DNA from: Siphonodentalium dalli
Taxonomy: Eukaryota; Mollusca; Scaphopoda; Gadilida; Siphonodentaliidae
Length of the DNA stretch: 64,000 nucleotides
Direction: 5' to 3'
NCBI GenBank assembly: GCA_032622095.1
Contig: CP136066.1
Location: 171,491,164-171,555,163 of the forward strand
In this document: positions 23,343 to 35,700 of the stretch, piece by piece
How positions within the stretch are numbered: the first letter of the stretch is position 1
Layout of the letters: each line of letters starts with the position of its first letter
The notes under the pieces: generated by a model
Seen by the model: the letters and a program-made list of their open reading frames with translations, nothing else
Told to the model about the DNA's origin: nothing
Databases searched by the model: none
Position numbers and translations under genes: made by a program

Positions 23343-23415
23343 CAGATACCAGTCGACATAAATTTCGACTCAGTATATCATATAAATTCGTAATATTATA
23401 ATTATTACGGAGATG
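23343..23415. repeat. Short internally deleted relative of the 9217-14569 element
   Basis: CCAGTCGACATAAATTTCGA-CTC-GTATATCATATAAATTC matches 9317-9361. It is joined directly to CGTAATATTATAATTATTAC-GGAGATGT, which matches 9813-9843. The roughly 450 bp that separate these blocks in the hAT-like element are absent. Confidence 0.7.
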
Positions 23416-24194
23416 TCCACCGCAAATTTCTAAAGCATGTCATGAATTTGAAACCATCAACCCCCAATTTTATGATATATGGTGAATCTGGAAGATATCC
23501 ACTAGAAATCACAATAAAACTGAGAATACTGAAATATTGGACGAAAATTAAAAATATGACTGAAGAACGTTATGGAAAAATACTATATGAGTTGTCACTA
23601 AGACTTCTGAGTGAAGCAGATGCATGTCGTTTTAAATGGATAAGACACATTAAAGAAATTTTATTTGACTGTGGGCAATCACAATTAATGACCTCTGAAA
23701 AAATATTATGTGTGAGCCAATTTATCGATTGTGTTAAATGTAGTCTTATCAGGGATTTCAAGACAAAGTGGGAGTCCGAAAGAGACAAATCAAGTAGAGG
23801 CAAGATTTATCGCATATTTAAACACGATATAACTTTTGAAAAATATCTGGAAATCTTAGAAAGGAAAAATCGAATAGAATTATGTAGGCTCCGAACAGCT
23901 AACCACAACCTCCCAATCGAGACAGGGAGGTGGAATGGGACAAGTCACAAAGACAGAAAATGCCCCTTATGTAACACTAGCATGATCGCTGATGAGTTCC
24001 ACTATTTACTCGAATGCAAAGAATTCCAAAATATAAGGGAGAAATTTATTCCAGAAGAATACCGCGGAAATGCGAACATTATAATCATGGACGAAATTTT
24101 GAATTCACATGACCGCGCAATCCTTAACCAAGTATGCATACTTTTTAGGAAAGTCCACATTGAACTCTCAAATGTACATGTACGCATACCCTGA
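23416..24194 (+). pseudogene. C-terminus of a LINE ORF2 (non-LTR retrotransposon)
   Basis: An open frame of about 259 codons is intact to its natural stop. It contains KPSTPNFMIYGESGRYPLE-I, then the block FDCGQSQLM, the conserved RTANHNLPIETGRWNG, and a CCHC-like motif (CPLCNTS...DEFHYLLEC, C-x2-C-x9-H-x4-C), then IREKFIPEEYRG. These blocks, in this order, end the ORF2 of a LINE family common in molluscs and other invertebrates and follow the reverse transcriptase, which is absent here. The copy is 5'-truncated. Its 3' UTR is interrupted at 24236 by element E, and the last 104 nt of this frame reappear at 32751. Confidence 0.85.
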
Positions 24195-24235
24195 TGAATT
24201 ATATATTCCTATTCTTCACTATGTTATTATTTTCA

Positions 24236-24760
24236 TTATAAACCGGTTCACACTCCTCGGCCAATCAAATTGCTCCAATTCATGAACAATATTTATCACA
24301 TAATTTGGCCATAAAAGCAGTTTCATAATTATCGGTAATAGACACGTTTAATATCAGCGCGTGCGATGACGTCACGGCGTTCTTCAAATAACTTGCGATC
24401 GCTGTAGTTTATGGTTGTTGTTTTCGATGAATATTTCGCGTTGCTTCGGGTTTATTTGATCATGTGATAAAAGGTATCTCACACTCGTTCTATTGTATAC
24501 GTAATTTATCAACCTCATCCTCTAAATTCTATTTGAGCCTCGGTAAACCTCGGCTCAAATCGAATTTAGTGAACTCGGTTGATAAATTCTGTATAAAATA
24601 GAAACTCATGTGAGATCCTCTATTTCTTGTATGAATATGTATTTCAACGGGGCCAAAATACAGACTTGAGCTAAATATCACACAGAAATTGACATTAATT
24701 GGACAGTAAGCTGAAAGATCGGACCGGTAGGTGTGAAATTCTAACAATGCGCAATGATAA
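24236..24760 (+). mobile_element. Element E, first half (split copy)
   Basis: Starts TTATAAACCGGTTCACAC in the 3' UTR of the LINE fragment and contains MITE W. It is interrupted after TAA at 24758-24760 by insertion G and resumes at 28613. The uninterrupted order is seen at 32896-34265, which differs from this copy by about one base over the shared half. Confidence 0.85.
24295..24620. mobile_element. MITE W inside element E
   Basis: A 326-bp insertion lies between two TATTT sites (24290-24294 and 24621-24625). The same insertion is at 32955-33280, and the empty site AAATA is visible at 19264-19268. Its right half (about 24478-24610) is an imperfect hairpin: GTATACGTAATTTATCAACC pairs with GGTTGATAAATTCTGTATA, and TTTGAGCC with GGCTCAAA. 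A related hairpin is at 57455-57612. Superfamily unknown. Confidence 0.85.
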
Positions 24761-25268
24761 CAAGAAAACCATAGTCAGAAATGGTAACGCCACCAAGATC
24801 GTATTATTAGCCATAAATATAAATCATAATATAAAATATATTGGTTACATGAATGGACCGCCTCAGAATTCCGTTAAGATAAGTAATTCTTCAAATTATT
24901 ACAATGAACTACGGCTTATAAATTACTGCAGGTTTCTCATTCGCCACACCAGAATGCTTCTAAATGCGGATCAAAGCTAAGAGTGCGTGGCACAGCCATT
25001 GTTCATAGACATTTTACAGATAGCGAGAATGATGCATGCTGGGAACGAAAGCATCCACAGCAAAGCCATGTGCTTACGGGGGCATGCGTTTATTATAGGG
25101 GATTTATGGTGGGCCTATAAAACTAATTATAACTTTGTTATCTGTCATAGTTTATGCGTGAAATTTTAAACATATATACCTGGACATCTACCCCTTCCAG
25201 AATGTTGAAAAACATTTTCAGTTGCTCATCGTATTTTTATAGACGAAATAGTCCGAAATTCCAGAAAA

Positions 25269-25978
25269 TTGCGCTAACTGCTCAATGTTTTAATGTGTTA
25301 CAAAACGTCTGATAAAAATAGTTCTATCGGGAATATTCACACCATTTTTTTTCAGAGAACATAGTGTAAATATAGTCCTATCGGGATATCGTAAAGGAGA
25401 TTAATTAAACCCCTCAGACTGCCGAAACTGACGACATTAAATTCGCTTTTTCGTGTCCCGCGGAAATGAAACTTGTCTGTCCATTGATGACGTTATTTAT
25501 TTGACATAGTATTTTTTTCTTCTGTTGTATTTGAACACTTGTTGCACGCGCAGGCTGCACGATCATAATAACTTCAACCGATAAGCGCCGACTGATACCC
25601 GCGCAACAGTTTGTCTCAAATAAATTGTTATCAAAACGCAGGTTTATGGCCGCGGACATAAGCCGATTAAGTGTAATGTAATTTATCCATGAATTTGACT
25701 GAAAAATTGTGATTCTATCACCATTAGCCACGAAAATGGGACCTCTAAACAGGCAAGTTTGATTTTCGGCGGACACGAACAAGCGAATTTATTGTCGGCA
25801 GTTTCGGCAGTCTGAGGGTTAATTAATCCCGAATTAAACGGAACTACTTTACGATAGTCCGATAGGACTATGTTTACTCTATGCATGTTCTCTGAAAAAA
25901 TAGTGTGAATATTCCCGATAGAACTCTTTTTATCAGACGTTGTGTAACACCTTAAAACATTGAGCAGTTATAGCGCAA
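25269..25978. mobile_element. Foldback element with ~220-bp inverted arms
   Basis: TTGCGCTAACTGCTCAATGT, then ACGTCTGATAAAAATAGTTC, TATCGGGAATATTCACAC, TCAGACTGCCGAAACTG and AAATTCGC-TTTTCGTGTCC on the left are mirrored by their complements on the right, ending at 25978. Arms run to about 25485 and from about 25750; the loop is about 260 bp. Such long-armed elements can form strong cruciforms. No coding frame was recognised. Confidence 0.85.
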
Positions 25979-26084
25979 ACCGAAATGTGTTGTCTTGCAA
26001 GATATCCCACCGCTTTAGCTAAATTTACCTTCCTACAATATCCATAAAGAGGATCATATATTATATACCCACGGTTTTAATTAT

Positions 26085-26316
26085 AGAATATAAAATATAT
26101 TGGTTTCGCGAATGACCAACTCAGAATTCCGTTAAAATAACAATAACAACCAGCACCTATAACGAACCGTTTTACTGGACTTGGCCTACTGGTCGCGTAG
26201 TTCCGACTTTTAAATAAACGGAATTTCCAACTCTATAAATAAAAGCCCCACAATGCATTCGCCCTGTCCACCACGCAATATCAAAATCTCAGCAGCTAGA
26301 TACACCACAGGTGGCG
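26085..26316. mobile_element. Short non-autonomous relative of family G
   Basis: AGAATATAAAATATATTGGT, then CTCAGAATTCCGTTAA-ATAA, repeats the sequence at about 24830-24885. CATTCGCCCTGT, CCACGC and CACCACAGGTGGCGTAAT repeat the end of G at 28547-28616. It joins near-start and end motifs of G in about 230 bp, as an internally deleted derivative would. Confidence 0.65.
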
Positions 26317-26394
26317 TAATAAATGCTCTTTATTATTTCCATATCAGGAATACAGTAACAAACAAGACAGCAGTAAAATAAATGGGGACAAAAA

Positions 26395-26690
26395 GTTAGT
26401 GTAATCATGTATGAAATTTCCAACTGTTAAAATTCTTTATAACAGTTGTGACTCCCACCCCCTCAAAATACCTCCATCATTCGATCCCCGTCCCCATCAT
26501 AATGGGGACAATAATTACTAGTTGGGATACCAGGCAATGGTAACCATGTATTTTAACCTTTATGTTGTAGTGTAATAATGTATGAAATTTCCAACTACAT
26601 GTGCATTAACTTTTTTTTACAAAAGTTGTGAATCATACACACTCAAAATCTAACTTCCACCCCCACCCCACTACACTGTCCCTTCCACTT
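26395..26690. repeat. ~172-bp direct duplication
   Basis: GTGTAAT-ATGTATGAAATTTCC-AACT occurs at about 26399 and 26571. Each is followed by TTAA-TT, AAGTTGTGA and CTCAAAAT, with C-rich stretches after. Copies are clearly diverged. Confidence 0.65.
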
Positions 26691-27511
26691 AAAAACATTC
26701 TGGAGATCAAGTTGGCCACAGGTGTTCAGTTATTTTATACCATGACTCCCTATTGTACTGTGTACAAACATGCTATATAATATATTTGTGCTGTACACCC
26801 TACTGTGTGTGAACAGGAGTCCGACCGTGGGTAACACGTTTCTACTGTGGGTAACACGTTTTAATGGCATTTCAATGGTTAAAGTTTATACCCATAGTAG
26901 AACTACATCCGAGTTGACCTTTCATTAACCTTCCATGACCTCGATCAAAATCACTCTATTTTTAAAATGTAGCGCCTCGCGATGAAAACAATTTGATACT
27001 TTCGATTCAATTGAATATTATACTCACTAATGCGATAAAAACGAACAGTTATTTCCGTGGAAATCACATCCAGATCAACAAATTGAACATATATTTCAAG
27101 AAATAGACGTAAAAAACTCGAACAACAAACGGTGGATTTCAAAATGACTTTCGTGGTTTCCTGTTCACTGTACGGCGGAGAAAAAAAAGTTCCCGCAATG
27201 TGTTATATTTATATTCATTAAATTCGTATTCCCATATATATATTCATGTTGTTTATTTATGGCGGTTTCATCATGATTACAGTTTATTGTGAATTGGCTA
27301 CAATGATACCATATTCGTACAATTGAATGTTGACCTAATTCAATGTATCAATACGCCTGATCAGCTGTGATAGTGTACGTCGATGTACGGCCAAGTGTGG
27401 GGAACACAACGGGGATGATTGTGAATGGTGCGACAGAATCATCTTAATTTAAGTGGGTTTATTTCGATTTCATAGCAGTTGTTGCTCCTGTACCGGTCAT
27501 GGTATAAACAA
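26691..27511. other. No gene seen
   Basis: Unique-looking AT-rich DNA. GTGGGTAACACGTTT occurs twice in tandem near 26828 and 26850. No exon was recognised. Confidence 0.45.
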
Positions 27512-27652
27512 AATACACACGTAGTGTTTCTGAATACCAAATTTACACCACTCGTGGGATTGATGATTTACCACACTCGCTAAAGCTCGTGTGGTAAACC
27601 ATCAATCCCACTCGTGGTGTAAATTTGGTATTCAGAAACACTACGTGTGTAT
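27512..27652. repeat. Near-perfect 141-bp palindrome
   Basis: AATACACACGTAGTGTTTCT, then GAATACCAAATTTACACCAC, TCGTGGGATTGATG and TTTACCACACTCG, pair with the complementary order on the right. There is one visible mismatch, and the loop is about six bases (CTAAAG). Two copies of CTTGGACTGTTGCCAAATTC follow at 27673 and 27719. Confidence 0.93.
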
Positions 27653-28063
27653 TCTATATATACCCCACGTGTCTTGGACTGTTGCCAAATTCACAGTGCT
27701 CCATTAGAGGGCCTGCTTGGACTGTTGCCAAATTCACAATGTTAACTGCAGAGAGGTTGTATGTTATTGGAGACGTTCTAATATGACAATAGGCTGGCCT
27801 AATTAACGAACCATGCACAGCTAAATACACACAAGCAACTTTTAATCTTCAAATAGATACAATTGTCGGCCTCCAAAATTCAATATACTTTCTTATATAC
27901 AAACAAACATTGAACTCATACCATTGTTTCACTTAACCAAAATAGCGAATTTCCCCAAAAGAACGCATATAGACTGCGCATGCAGAAAATAAAAGATGGC
28001 CGTTACTACAAAAAAAAACAGACATGCGCACTCCAATTAAAATTACCCATAATTCAGTTCACT

Positions 28064-28533
28064 ACACCAGGGGCTCCCAACAGGTTATACAATGTTTTCA
28101 GGCTATCAGATTATTTATATTTTCGACTTTAAGTTTACAATTTGAGCCTGTCCTCACTCTATCGATACGATTTATCATAAACATATTATACACCAGTGGC
28201 GTTAACTTTACAACTTCGGCATCTACGTGATTATATCGGTACGATTCAGTAAGGTACAAACAATCTCCATAAAATACAGCAGGGGCTCCCAATAGGTTAT
28301 TCCCATTTATTATGGGCTCCCAATAGGTTATACAATATTTTCAGGCTATCAGATTATTTATATTTTCAACAACATATTATTACACCGGTGACTTTAAGTT
28401 TACAATTTGAGCCTGTCCTGACTCTATCGATAGGATTTATCATATTTTCATAAACGTATTATACACCGCTGGCGTTAACTTTACAATTTCGGCATCTACG
28501 TGATTATATCGGTACGATTGAGTAAGGTACAAA
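28064..28533. repeat. Two direct copies of a ~210-bp repeat
   Basis: GGGGCTCCCAACAGGTTATA at 28071 and GGGCTCCCAATAGGTTATAC at 28315 begin two copies. They share TTCAGGCTATCAGATTATTT, CTTTAAGTTTACAATTTGAG, CGTTAACTTTACAA-TTCGGC and ATCTACGTGATTATATCGGT. A third, older copy is at 13912-14163. Confidence 0.85.
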
Positions 28534-28612
28534 CAATCTCCAAGAATACATTCGCCCTGTACTCCATGCGATATAAAAAAACCAAATGCAAGTAACACCA
28601 CACTAGGTGGCG

Positions 28613-29460
28613 TAATGATCGCACCAGTCACTTGGGAAGTTAAAACACGGATCATTCCATTATTAGCGGCCATATATATAGGGGTGGTCTGTATGGGTTG
28701 GGGCCCAACACTTTTGGTTGAATATGTTTTTGTCTATCGAGAGGGGCGGGCGATTGGAAGTAAACTGAACGAGATCCAAACCTGTTTCGAATGTATAATC
28801 CCACAATAATCACATAATGATCTTCAGAATGATACATTGAGAAAAATTCACAAACTGTTCTCATGTACATGCATGTGCGCGGAAAATACAGGCACTATAC
28901 ACAGGTTTGCTTACGTCTTTTGTTATGAATGCCGGTGATATTTCATCAAACAAACTTCATGCAATTAATGTGGAATAGTTTCACTTCGGAGTCCGAACAC
29001 TACCGGCACATTGTCTCCTGTGTTCTGAACGATAATTCCATTATGACAACAAGGCGAAAAATAACTTAAACAGCTGAAACAGTTTATTGTCACAACAAAT
29101 AATCTGTTTTATCAAGATACACGTTATCAGTATAAAACGTTCTCAAATTCGGACACAAAATAATTTATCAATGCTGATATATAATGCAGACCCAAGTGAG
29201 CCGATTGTCAACGAACAGTTGACTAATTATTCAACAGGAATATGTAACACCACAATCCATTCAATTAACTTTTAATTGAATGGTAATTAATAGGTAATCG
29301 TCGAATAGAATGTGTCTCAATTGTGTTTGCCTTGGGGTGTGAACCGTTTTATAAATATGTCATAACCCCCTTGGGTATCAGTACAAGAAATATAGACCGC
29401 GCCGCTACGCGGCTTGGTTTATATTTCTTGTACAGATACCCAAGGAGGTTATAACCTATA
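28613..29460 (+). mobile_element. Element E, second half (split copy)
   Basis: Resumes after insertion G with TAATGATCGCACCAGTCACT and runs through TTATAAA at about 29354 to the terminal hairpin (29362-29456). Identical by eye to 33418-34265. Open frames on either strand here are shared by all copies of E, show no protein-family similarity and are not called as genes. Confidence 0.85.
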
Positions 29461-30995
29461 CTTATTAGTTTGTACAGCGTGTCGATATTTTGCATGGCCA
29501 ACTGTAAGCTGCGACATTCTGCATCATACAGATGGTAGTTATACTAATTCACTCCGTGTGATGTACGATGTAGCACTTCCATTTGACTATGCATAATATA
29601 AAACTTATTGCACGCCGCAGACATGACAATGTTCTCATGTTCTGTCGGCTACACATGTATAGCGATATAAATTATATTGATTATATTATACAATTATATA
29701 AGCTTATATATATGTATGCTGTTGATGGTGCTCATTCAAACTGTGTCAATTAGCAGGAGATGATATAACTCAACTCTGCGCAGAACAAGCCCGCAAATTG
29801 GTCAGACAAAACCAGCACCCACCCACCACACTAGATTTAATAAGTAACCGTTAATTAGTATATATAGAATTATCCGGCGATATAATCAATAATTTAAAAT
29901 TTACCATTACACCGCTGAAATTGAAGGTCATTCTGATACAAGTTGCATGTTATATACCAACTCAGTAATTTGTGGCGGCATGTTCAGGTGATGAACTCAA
30001 TAAGCGAACATATAGGATGTTTGTTGAGATCATTTTCCGAACATTCCCAGTGTAAATCAAACTTCAGCAGTCCACAGTTCAGGTCAGTGATACTGATTGT
30101 AATATCTATTTTCCGTTACAAACATCGACAATCTTCGTTATTAGATTACCTGTTTACTTTCCACACAATCAACGACATTCCGCTTACACGTGCTTCTGTT
30201 TTCATTAGGTTAGATAAAAAAGACAAAACGTACCTGACATCTTCGTACACCAAGATAAAACGATTAACCCATGACGGGTGAAATATTTCCCCATTGCACC
30301 GGAGACATGTATATAATATGTATATACCCTATCATAATATTTATATTATCTTCTGTAAATAACTCTTTGTAATTCTCTATATATTCATATGAATTCGAGA
30401 ATAAATCATCACACTGATCAGATACCAGGCTATTATATTTGTGTTTTCATCGCCGTCGCGTGACCTTTCAGTGACCTCTGGTGACGTCATGAATGAACAG
30501 TCAAAATTCAATCACAATGACATCACTTGATTGGGATATGAGTTTCCCACACCCCATCGTAATCAGAAAAAATGGTAACCGAGTAAGGCTAAACTTTGAG
30601 CCACTAGGTACAATAGGACCCAAAATATTTGCTGTTAACATCGTTTTTCCTGACCAGTTCATACTAGGGTACACGAAAATACCAAAGAAATTAAGTAGTG
30701 GGGCGGGGGGTGCACGAGGGGTCCTACCAGCTCATGGACTATTTGATCAATATCATGTCTGTCACAACATTAGTTCGAAATTTGGAAATTTTACACAATA
30801 TATTGGTTGGAATTGGTCTCATTGTTTGATTTTCCAACCAGTAATTAGTGGGGAATTTGTTGATTTTAGAACAAACAGTAGCATAATTTTGTTCACTGTG
30901 GGATATGGGAGTTGAGTGTTTCAATATGGACACCCCAAATAGGGATCATCTAGCCACGTTCCTACTAATACATACTGGGTAGTTGTAGATTTGCG
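29461..30995. repeat. Donor copy of a 1.5-kb flank, duplicated at 34266-35800
   Basis: Base-for-base copy, by eye, of 34266-35800 (constant offset 4805). A frame of 140 codons at 30493 looks open in both copies. It has no signal or known domain, and identical copies give no evidence of selection, so it is not called a gene. Confidence 0.85.
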
Positions 30996-32150
30996 AAAAA
31001 CTGATATTCATTTGAAACAAATTTCTAAAAGTATATTGCAATTCCCGCTACATGTGTACCGGTGAGAGGATGAAGAAGATGCTGTGAATCTAACCGGTAC
31101 ACTGAGTACAGATATATTCACCTTTTTATAAAATACATAACTTCTGAACCCTTCACACGAATACAACCTGTGTGTAATGGACCTTTCCACAGCTGTCAAG
31201 CAAATAATTATCAGCGGATATTTTCGACCAATCAGCGACCGAGCCGGCCAATGGCTGCCTCGGGGTACCCCGCCAGATGTTATAACGGCCTTATTTTTTA
31301 AATTAAAAATTTTAAACAAATTAATTCTTTTGAATTTTTTTCTTCTTCAAAATTACAATTTTTTTTGCAAGAATTCGAATCTAAAAATCTAAACAGAAAA
31401 TTAAAAATATATTTTATTTTTTTTTAAATTTAATAAATAAAAAAAAACTATTTTAAAATTAAATATTTTTTTTTAAGTTTCAATCTAAAATCTACGAAGA
31501 ATTTAAAGACTTAGAAAACGAGAGGCCGATCACGATCGGCAGATGTTTAACCCATCCCTTGGCGATAGTAAATTGTTAAGATCAGAATCATAATCTTTTA
31601 ATGTTGAATTATAGAGTATACTGTTATGATCTAAAGTAGTATATGACAAATGTACATAATAACCAGTAATAACACAAATTATTGGAATGTATGAGTCAAT
31701 ATAGAAGGGTTAATATAACATCTAAACTCTAGAGCCTGTCACCACTATCATAGTGTGAGCAGTTCTATTCATGTTGTTGCAAATTGCCATGTGAGATATC
31801 AAAATAATATAATTATTTATTTAATGGAAAAGGTTAAAAGACATGGAATGGGTAAAAGGGGTTAAATAACCTATCTCTGCCCTGTTTGATCCAATGTAGT
31901 CCCATCATCCAAGGACTTAGAGAGCTCCATTGGTCTAGTTAAATAAATTCACCTGGCTAAGTTGTGGTTAAAAAGATAGCTAAATCAATTTATCCAATAA
32001 TTCACGGTGTCTCTTATACAGACCTAACATATGAGGGCTATAAATAACTCTCAAAGCAATAAACTATATTGTCTTTTATCTTGCTCACAGAGAAGCAGGT
32101 ATTCATTAATTGTAAGTTACTTGGGTTATAATCTGGATAATTCTTAGTTT
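30996..32150. other. No gene; AT-rich
   Basis: The stretch 31290-31500 is almost pure A/T with long T and A runs. A short palindrome, CCGATCACGATCGG, lies at about 31524. Nothing coding was recognised. Confidence 0.5.
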
Positions 32151-32750
32151 AAAAAGGGCCATATCTCTGGTATAACAAATTGGATCTAACCCATATTCAA
32201 ACTCGTTCTGTATTTTGAGTTGAGAAACTCACATACCAAATTTAGTTCCTATCAGATGAAAAATGGTTGATTTATCGAAGTACATGTATGTGTGAATCAT
32301 ATGTCAAAGGACCATAACACCATTAAAAAAAATCCGATCAAACCCATATTCGAAATCAATCTGTATGTTGGTCTGAGAAACTCATACACCAAATTTGGTT
32401 CCAATCAGATAAAAAATGTTTGAGTTATGGCAGAATTCATGAATTCTAAGTCGAAAAAGGACCATAACTCCGTAAAAAAAAATCCGATCAAACCCATATT
32501 CGAACTCGATCTGTATTTTGGGTCGAGAAACTCACATACCAAATTTGGTTCCGATCAGATAAAAAATGTTTGAGTTACGGCAGAATTAATTAATTCTAAG
32601 TCGAAAAAGGGCCATAACTCCGTAATAAAAAGTCGGATCAAACCCATATTCGAACTCGATCTGTATTTTGGGCCGAGAAACTCACATACCAAATTTGGTT
32701 CCGATCAGATAAAAAATGTTTGAGTTATGGCAGAATGCGTGAATTCTAAG
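32151..32750 (+). repeat. 150-bp tandem array of LINE/SINE-tail type
   Basis: AAAAAGG-CCATAACTCCGT, then GATCAAACCCATATTCGAAC, TCGATCTGTATTTTGGG, GAGAAACTCACATACC, AAATTTGGTTCCGATCAGAT and AAAAAATGTTTGAGTTA recur at about 32155, 32305, 32455 and 32605. Another unit lies at 35840, after the inserted block. This phrasing is common in 3' tails of molluscan retroelements. Confidence 0.85.
32713..32750. repeat. Left 38-bp direct repeat flanking the inserted block
   Basis: AAAATGTTTGAGTTATGGCA and the 18 bases after it are repeated exactly at 35801-35838, on the other side of the block 32751-35800. Other units of the surrounding 150-bp array differ in this stretch, so a target-site duplication is the simplest reading. 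Confidence 0.75.
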
Positions 32751-35700
32751 ACGAAATTTTGAATTCACATGACCGCGCAATCCTTAACCAAGTATGCATA
32801 CTTTTTAGGAAAGTCCACATTGAACTCTCAAATGTACATGTACGCATACCCTGATGAATTATATATTCCTATTCTTCACTATGTTATTATTTTCATTATA
32901 AACCGGTTCACACTCCTCGGCCAATCAAATTGCTCCAATTCATGAACAATATTTATCACATAATTTGGCCATAAAAGCAGTTTCATAATTATCGGTAATA
33001 GACACGTTTAATATCAGCGCGTGCGATGACGTCACGGCGTTCTTCAAATAACTTGCGATTGCTGTAGTTTATGGTTGTTGTTTTCGATGAATATTTCGCG
33101 TTGCTTCGGGTTTATTTGATCATGTGATAAAAGGTATCTCACACTCGTTCTATTGTATACGTAATTTATCAACCTCATCCTCTAAATTCTATTTGAGCCT
33201 CGGTAAACCTCGGCTCAAATCGAATTTAGTGAACTCGGTTGATAAATTCTGTATAAAATAGAAACTCATGTGAGATCCTCTATTTCTTGTATGAATATGT
33301 ATTTCAACGGGGCCAAAATACAGACTTGAGCTAAATATCACACAGAAATTGACATTAATTGGACAGTAAGCTGAAAGATCGGACCGGTAGGTGTGAAATT
33401 CTAACAATGCGCAATGATAATGATCGCACCAGTCACTTGGGAAGTTAAAACACGGATCATTCCATTATTAGCGGCCATATATATAGGGGTGGTCTGTATG
33501 GGTTGGGGCCCAACACTTTTGGTTGAATATGTTTTTGTCTATCGAGAGGGGCGGGCGATTGGAAGTAAACTGAACGAGATCCAAACCTGTTTCGAATGTA
33601 TAATCCCACAATAATCACATAATGATCTTCAGAATGATACATTGAGAAAAATTCACAAACTGTTCTCATGTACATGCATGTGCGCGGAAAATACAGGCAC
33701 TATACACAGGTTTGCTTACGTCTTTTGTTATGAATGCCGGTGATATTTCATCAAACAAACTTCATGCAATTAATGTGGAATAGTTTCACTTCGGAGTCCG
33801 AACACTACCGGCACATTGTCTCCTGTGTTCTGAACGATAATTCCATTATGACAACAAGGCGAAAAATAACTTAAACAGCTGAAACAGTTTATTGTCACAA
33901 CAAATAATCTGTTTTATCAAGATACACGTTATCAGTATAAAACGTTCTCAAATTCGGACACAAAATAATTTATCAATGCTGATATATAATGCAGACCCAA
34001 GTGAGCCGATTGTCAACGAACAGTTGACTAATTATTCAACAGGAATATGTAACACCACAATCCATTCAATTAACTTTTAATTGAATGGTAATTAATAGGT
34101 AATCGTCGAATAGAATGTGTCTCAATTGTGTTTGCCTTGGGGTGTGAACCGTTTTATAAATATGTCATAACCCCCTTGGGTATCAGTACAAGAAATATAG
34201 ACCGCGCCGCTACGCGGCTTGGTTTATATTTCTTGTACAGATACCCAAGGAGGTTATAACCTATACTTATTAGTTTGTACAGCGTGTCGATATTTTGCAT
34301 GGCCAACTGTAAGCTGCGACATTCTGCATCATACAGATGGTAGTTATACTAATTCACTCCGTGTGATGTACGATGTAGCACTTCCATTTGACTATGCATA
34401 ATATAAAACTTATTGCACGCCGCAGACATGACAATGTTCTCATGTTCTGTCGGCTACACATGTATAGCGATATAAATTATATTGATTATATTATACAATT
34501 ATATAAGCTTATATATATGTATGCTGTTGATGGTGCTCATTCAAACTGTGTCAATTAGCAGGAGATGATATAACTCAACTCTGCGCAGAACAAGCCCGCA
34601 AATTGGTCAGACAAAACCAGCACCCACCCACCACACTAGATTTAATAAGTAACCGTTAATTAGTATATATAGAATTATCCGGCGATATAATCAATAATTT
34701 AAAATTTACCATTACACCGCTGAAATTGAAGGTCATTCTGATACAAGTTGCATGTTATATACCAACTCAGTAATTTGTGGCGGCATGTTCAGGTGATGAA
34801 CTCAATAAGCGAACATATAGGATGTTTGTTGAGATCATTTTCCGAACATTCCCAGTGTAAATCAAACTTCAGCAGTCCACAGTTCAGGTCAGTGATACTG
34901 ATTGTAATATCTATTTTCCGTTACAAACATCGACAATCTTCGTTATTAGATTACCTGTTTACTTTCCACACAATCAACGACATTCCGCTTACACGTGCTT
35001 CTGTTTTCATTAGGTTAGATAAAAAAGACAAAACGTACCTGACATCTTCGTACACCAAGATAAAACGATTAACCCATGACGGGTGAAATATTTCCCCATT
35101 GCACCGGAGACATGTATATAATATGTATATACCCTATCATAATATTTATATTATCTTCTGTAAATAACTCTTTGTAATTCTCTATATATTCATATGAATT
35201 CGAGAATAAATCATCACACTGATCAGATACCAGGCTATTATATTTGTGTTTTCATCGCCGTCGCGTGACCTTTCAGTGACCTCTGGTGACGTCATGAATG
35301 AACAGTCAAAATTCAATCACAATGACATCACTTGATTGGGATATGAGTTTCCCACACCCCATCGTAATCAGAAAAAATGGTAACCGAGTAAGGCTAAACT
35401 TTGAGCCACTAGGTACAATAGGACCCAAAATATTTGCTGTTAACATCGTTTTTCCTGACCAGTTCATACTAGGGTACACGAAAATACCAAAGAAATTAAG
35501 TAGTGGGGCGGGGGGTGCACGAGGGGTCCTACCAGCTCATGGACTATTTGATCAATATCATGTCTGTCACAACATTAGTTCGAAATTTGGAAATTTTACA
35601 CAATATATTGGTTGGAATTGGTCTCATTGTTTGATTTTCCAACCAGTAATTAGTGGGGAATTTGTTGATTTTAGAACAAACAGTAGCATAATTTTGTTCA

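Larger units (their letters stand above)
24761..28612. mobile_element. Unclassified 3.85-kb insertion, family G
   Basis: Comparison with the uninterrupted copy at 33418-33421 places this insertion exactly between TAA (24758-24760) and TAA (28613-28615), a 3-bp target duplication. It begins CAAGAAAACCATAGTCAG and ends CACTAGGTGGCG. CGCCACC occurs in inverted form near both ends but not at the very tip. No transposase was recognised. A long foldback element (25269-25978), a short relative (26085-26316), a palindrome (27512-27652) and two copies of a ~210-bp repeat lie inside. A diverged family member is at 10578-14205. Confidence 0.75.

Noticed and set aside
26085-28612. Helitron origin for insertion G
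   Set aside because: No 5' TC, no 3' CTRR with hairpin, and the insertion shows a TAA duplication rather than an A/T junction.
30493-30915. 140-codon frame present twice (also 35298-35720)
   Set aside because: Both copies lie in a recent duplicated block and are identical, so conservation says nothing; no domain or signal is visible.
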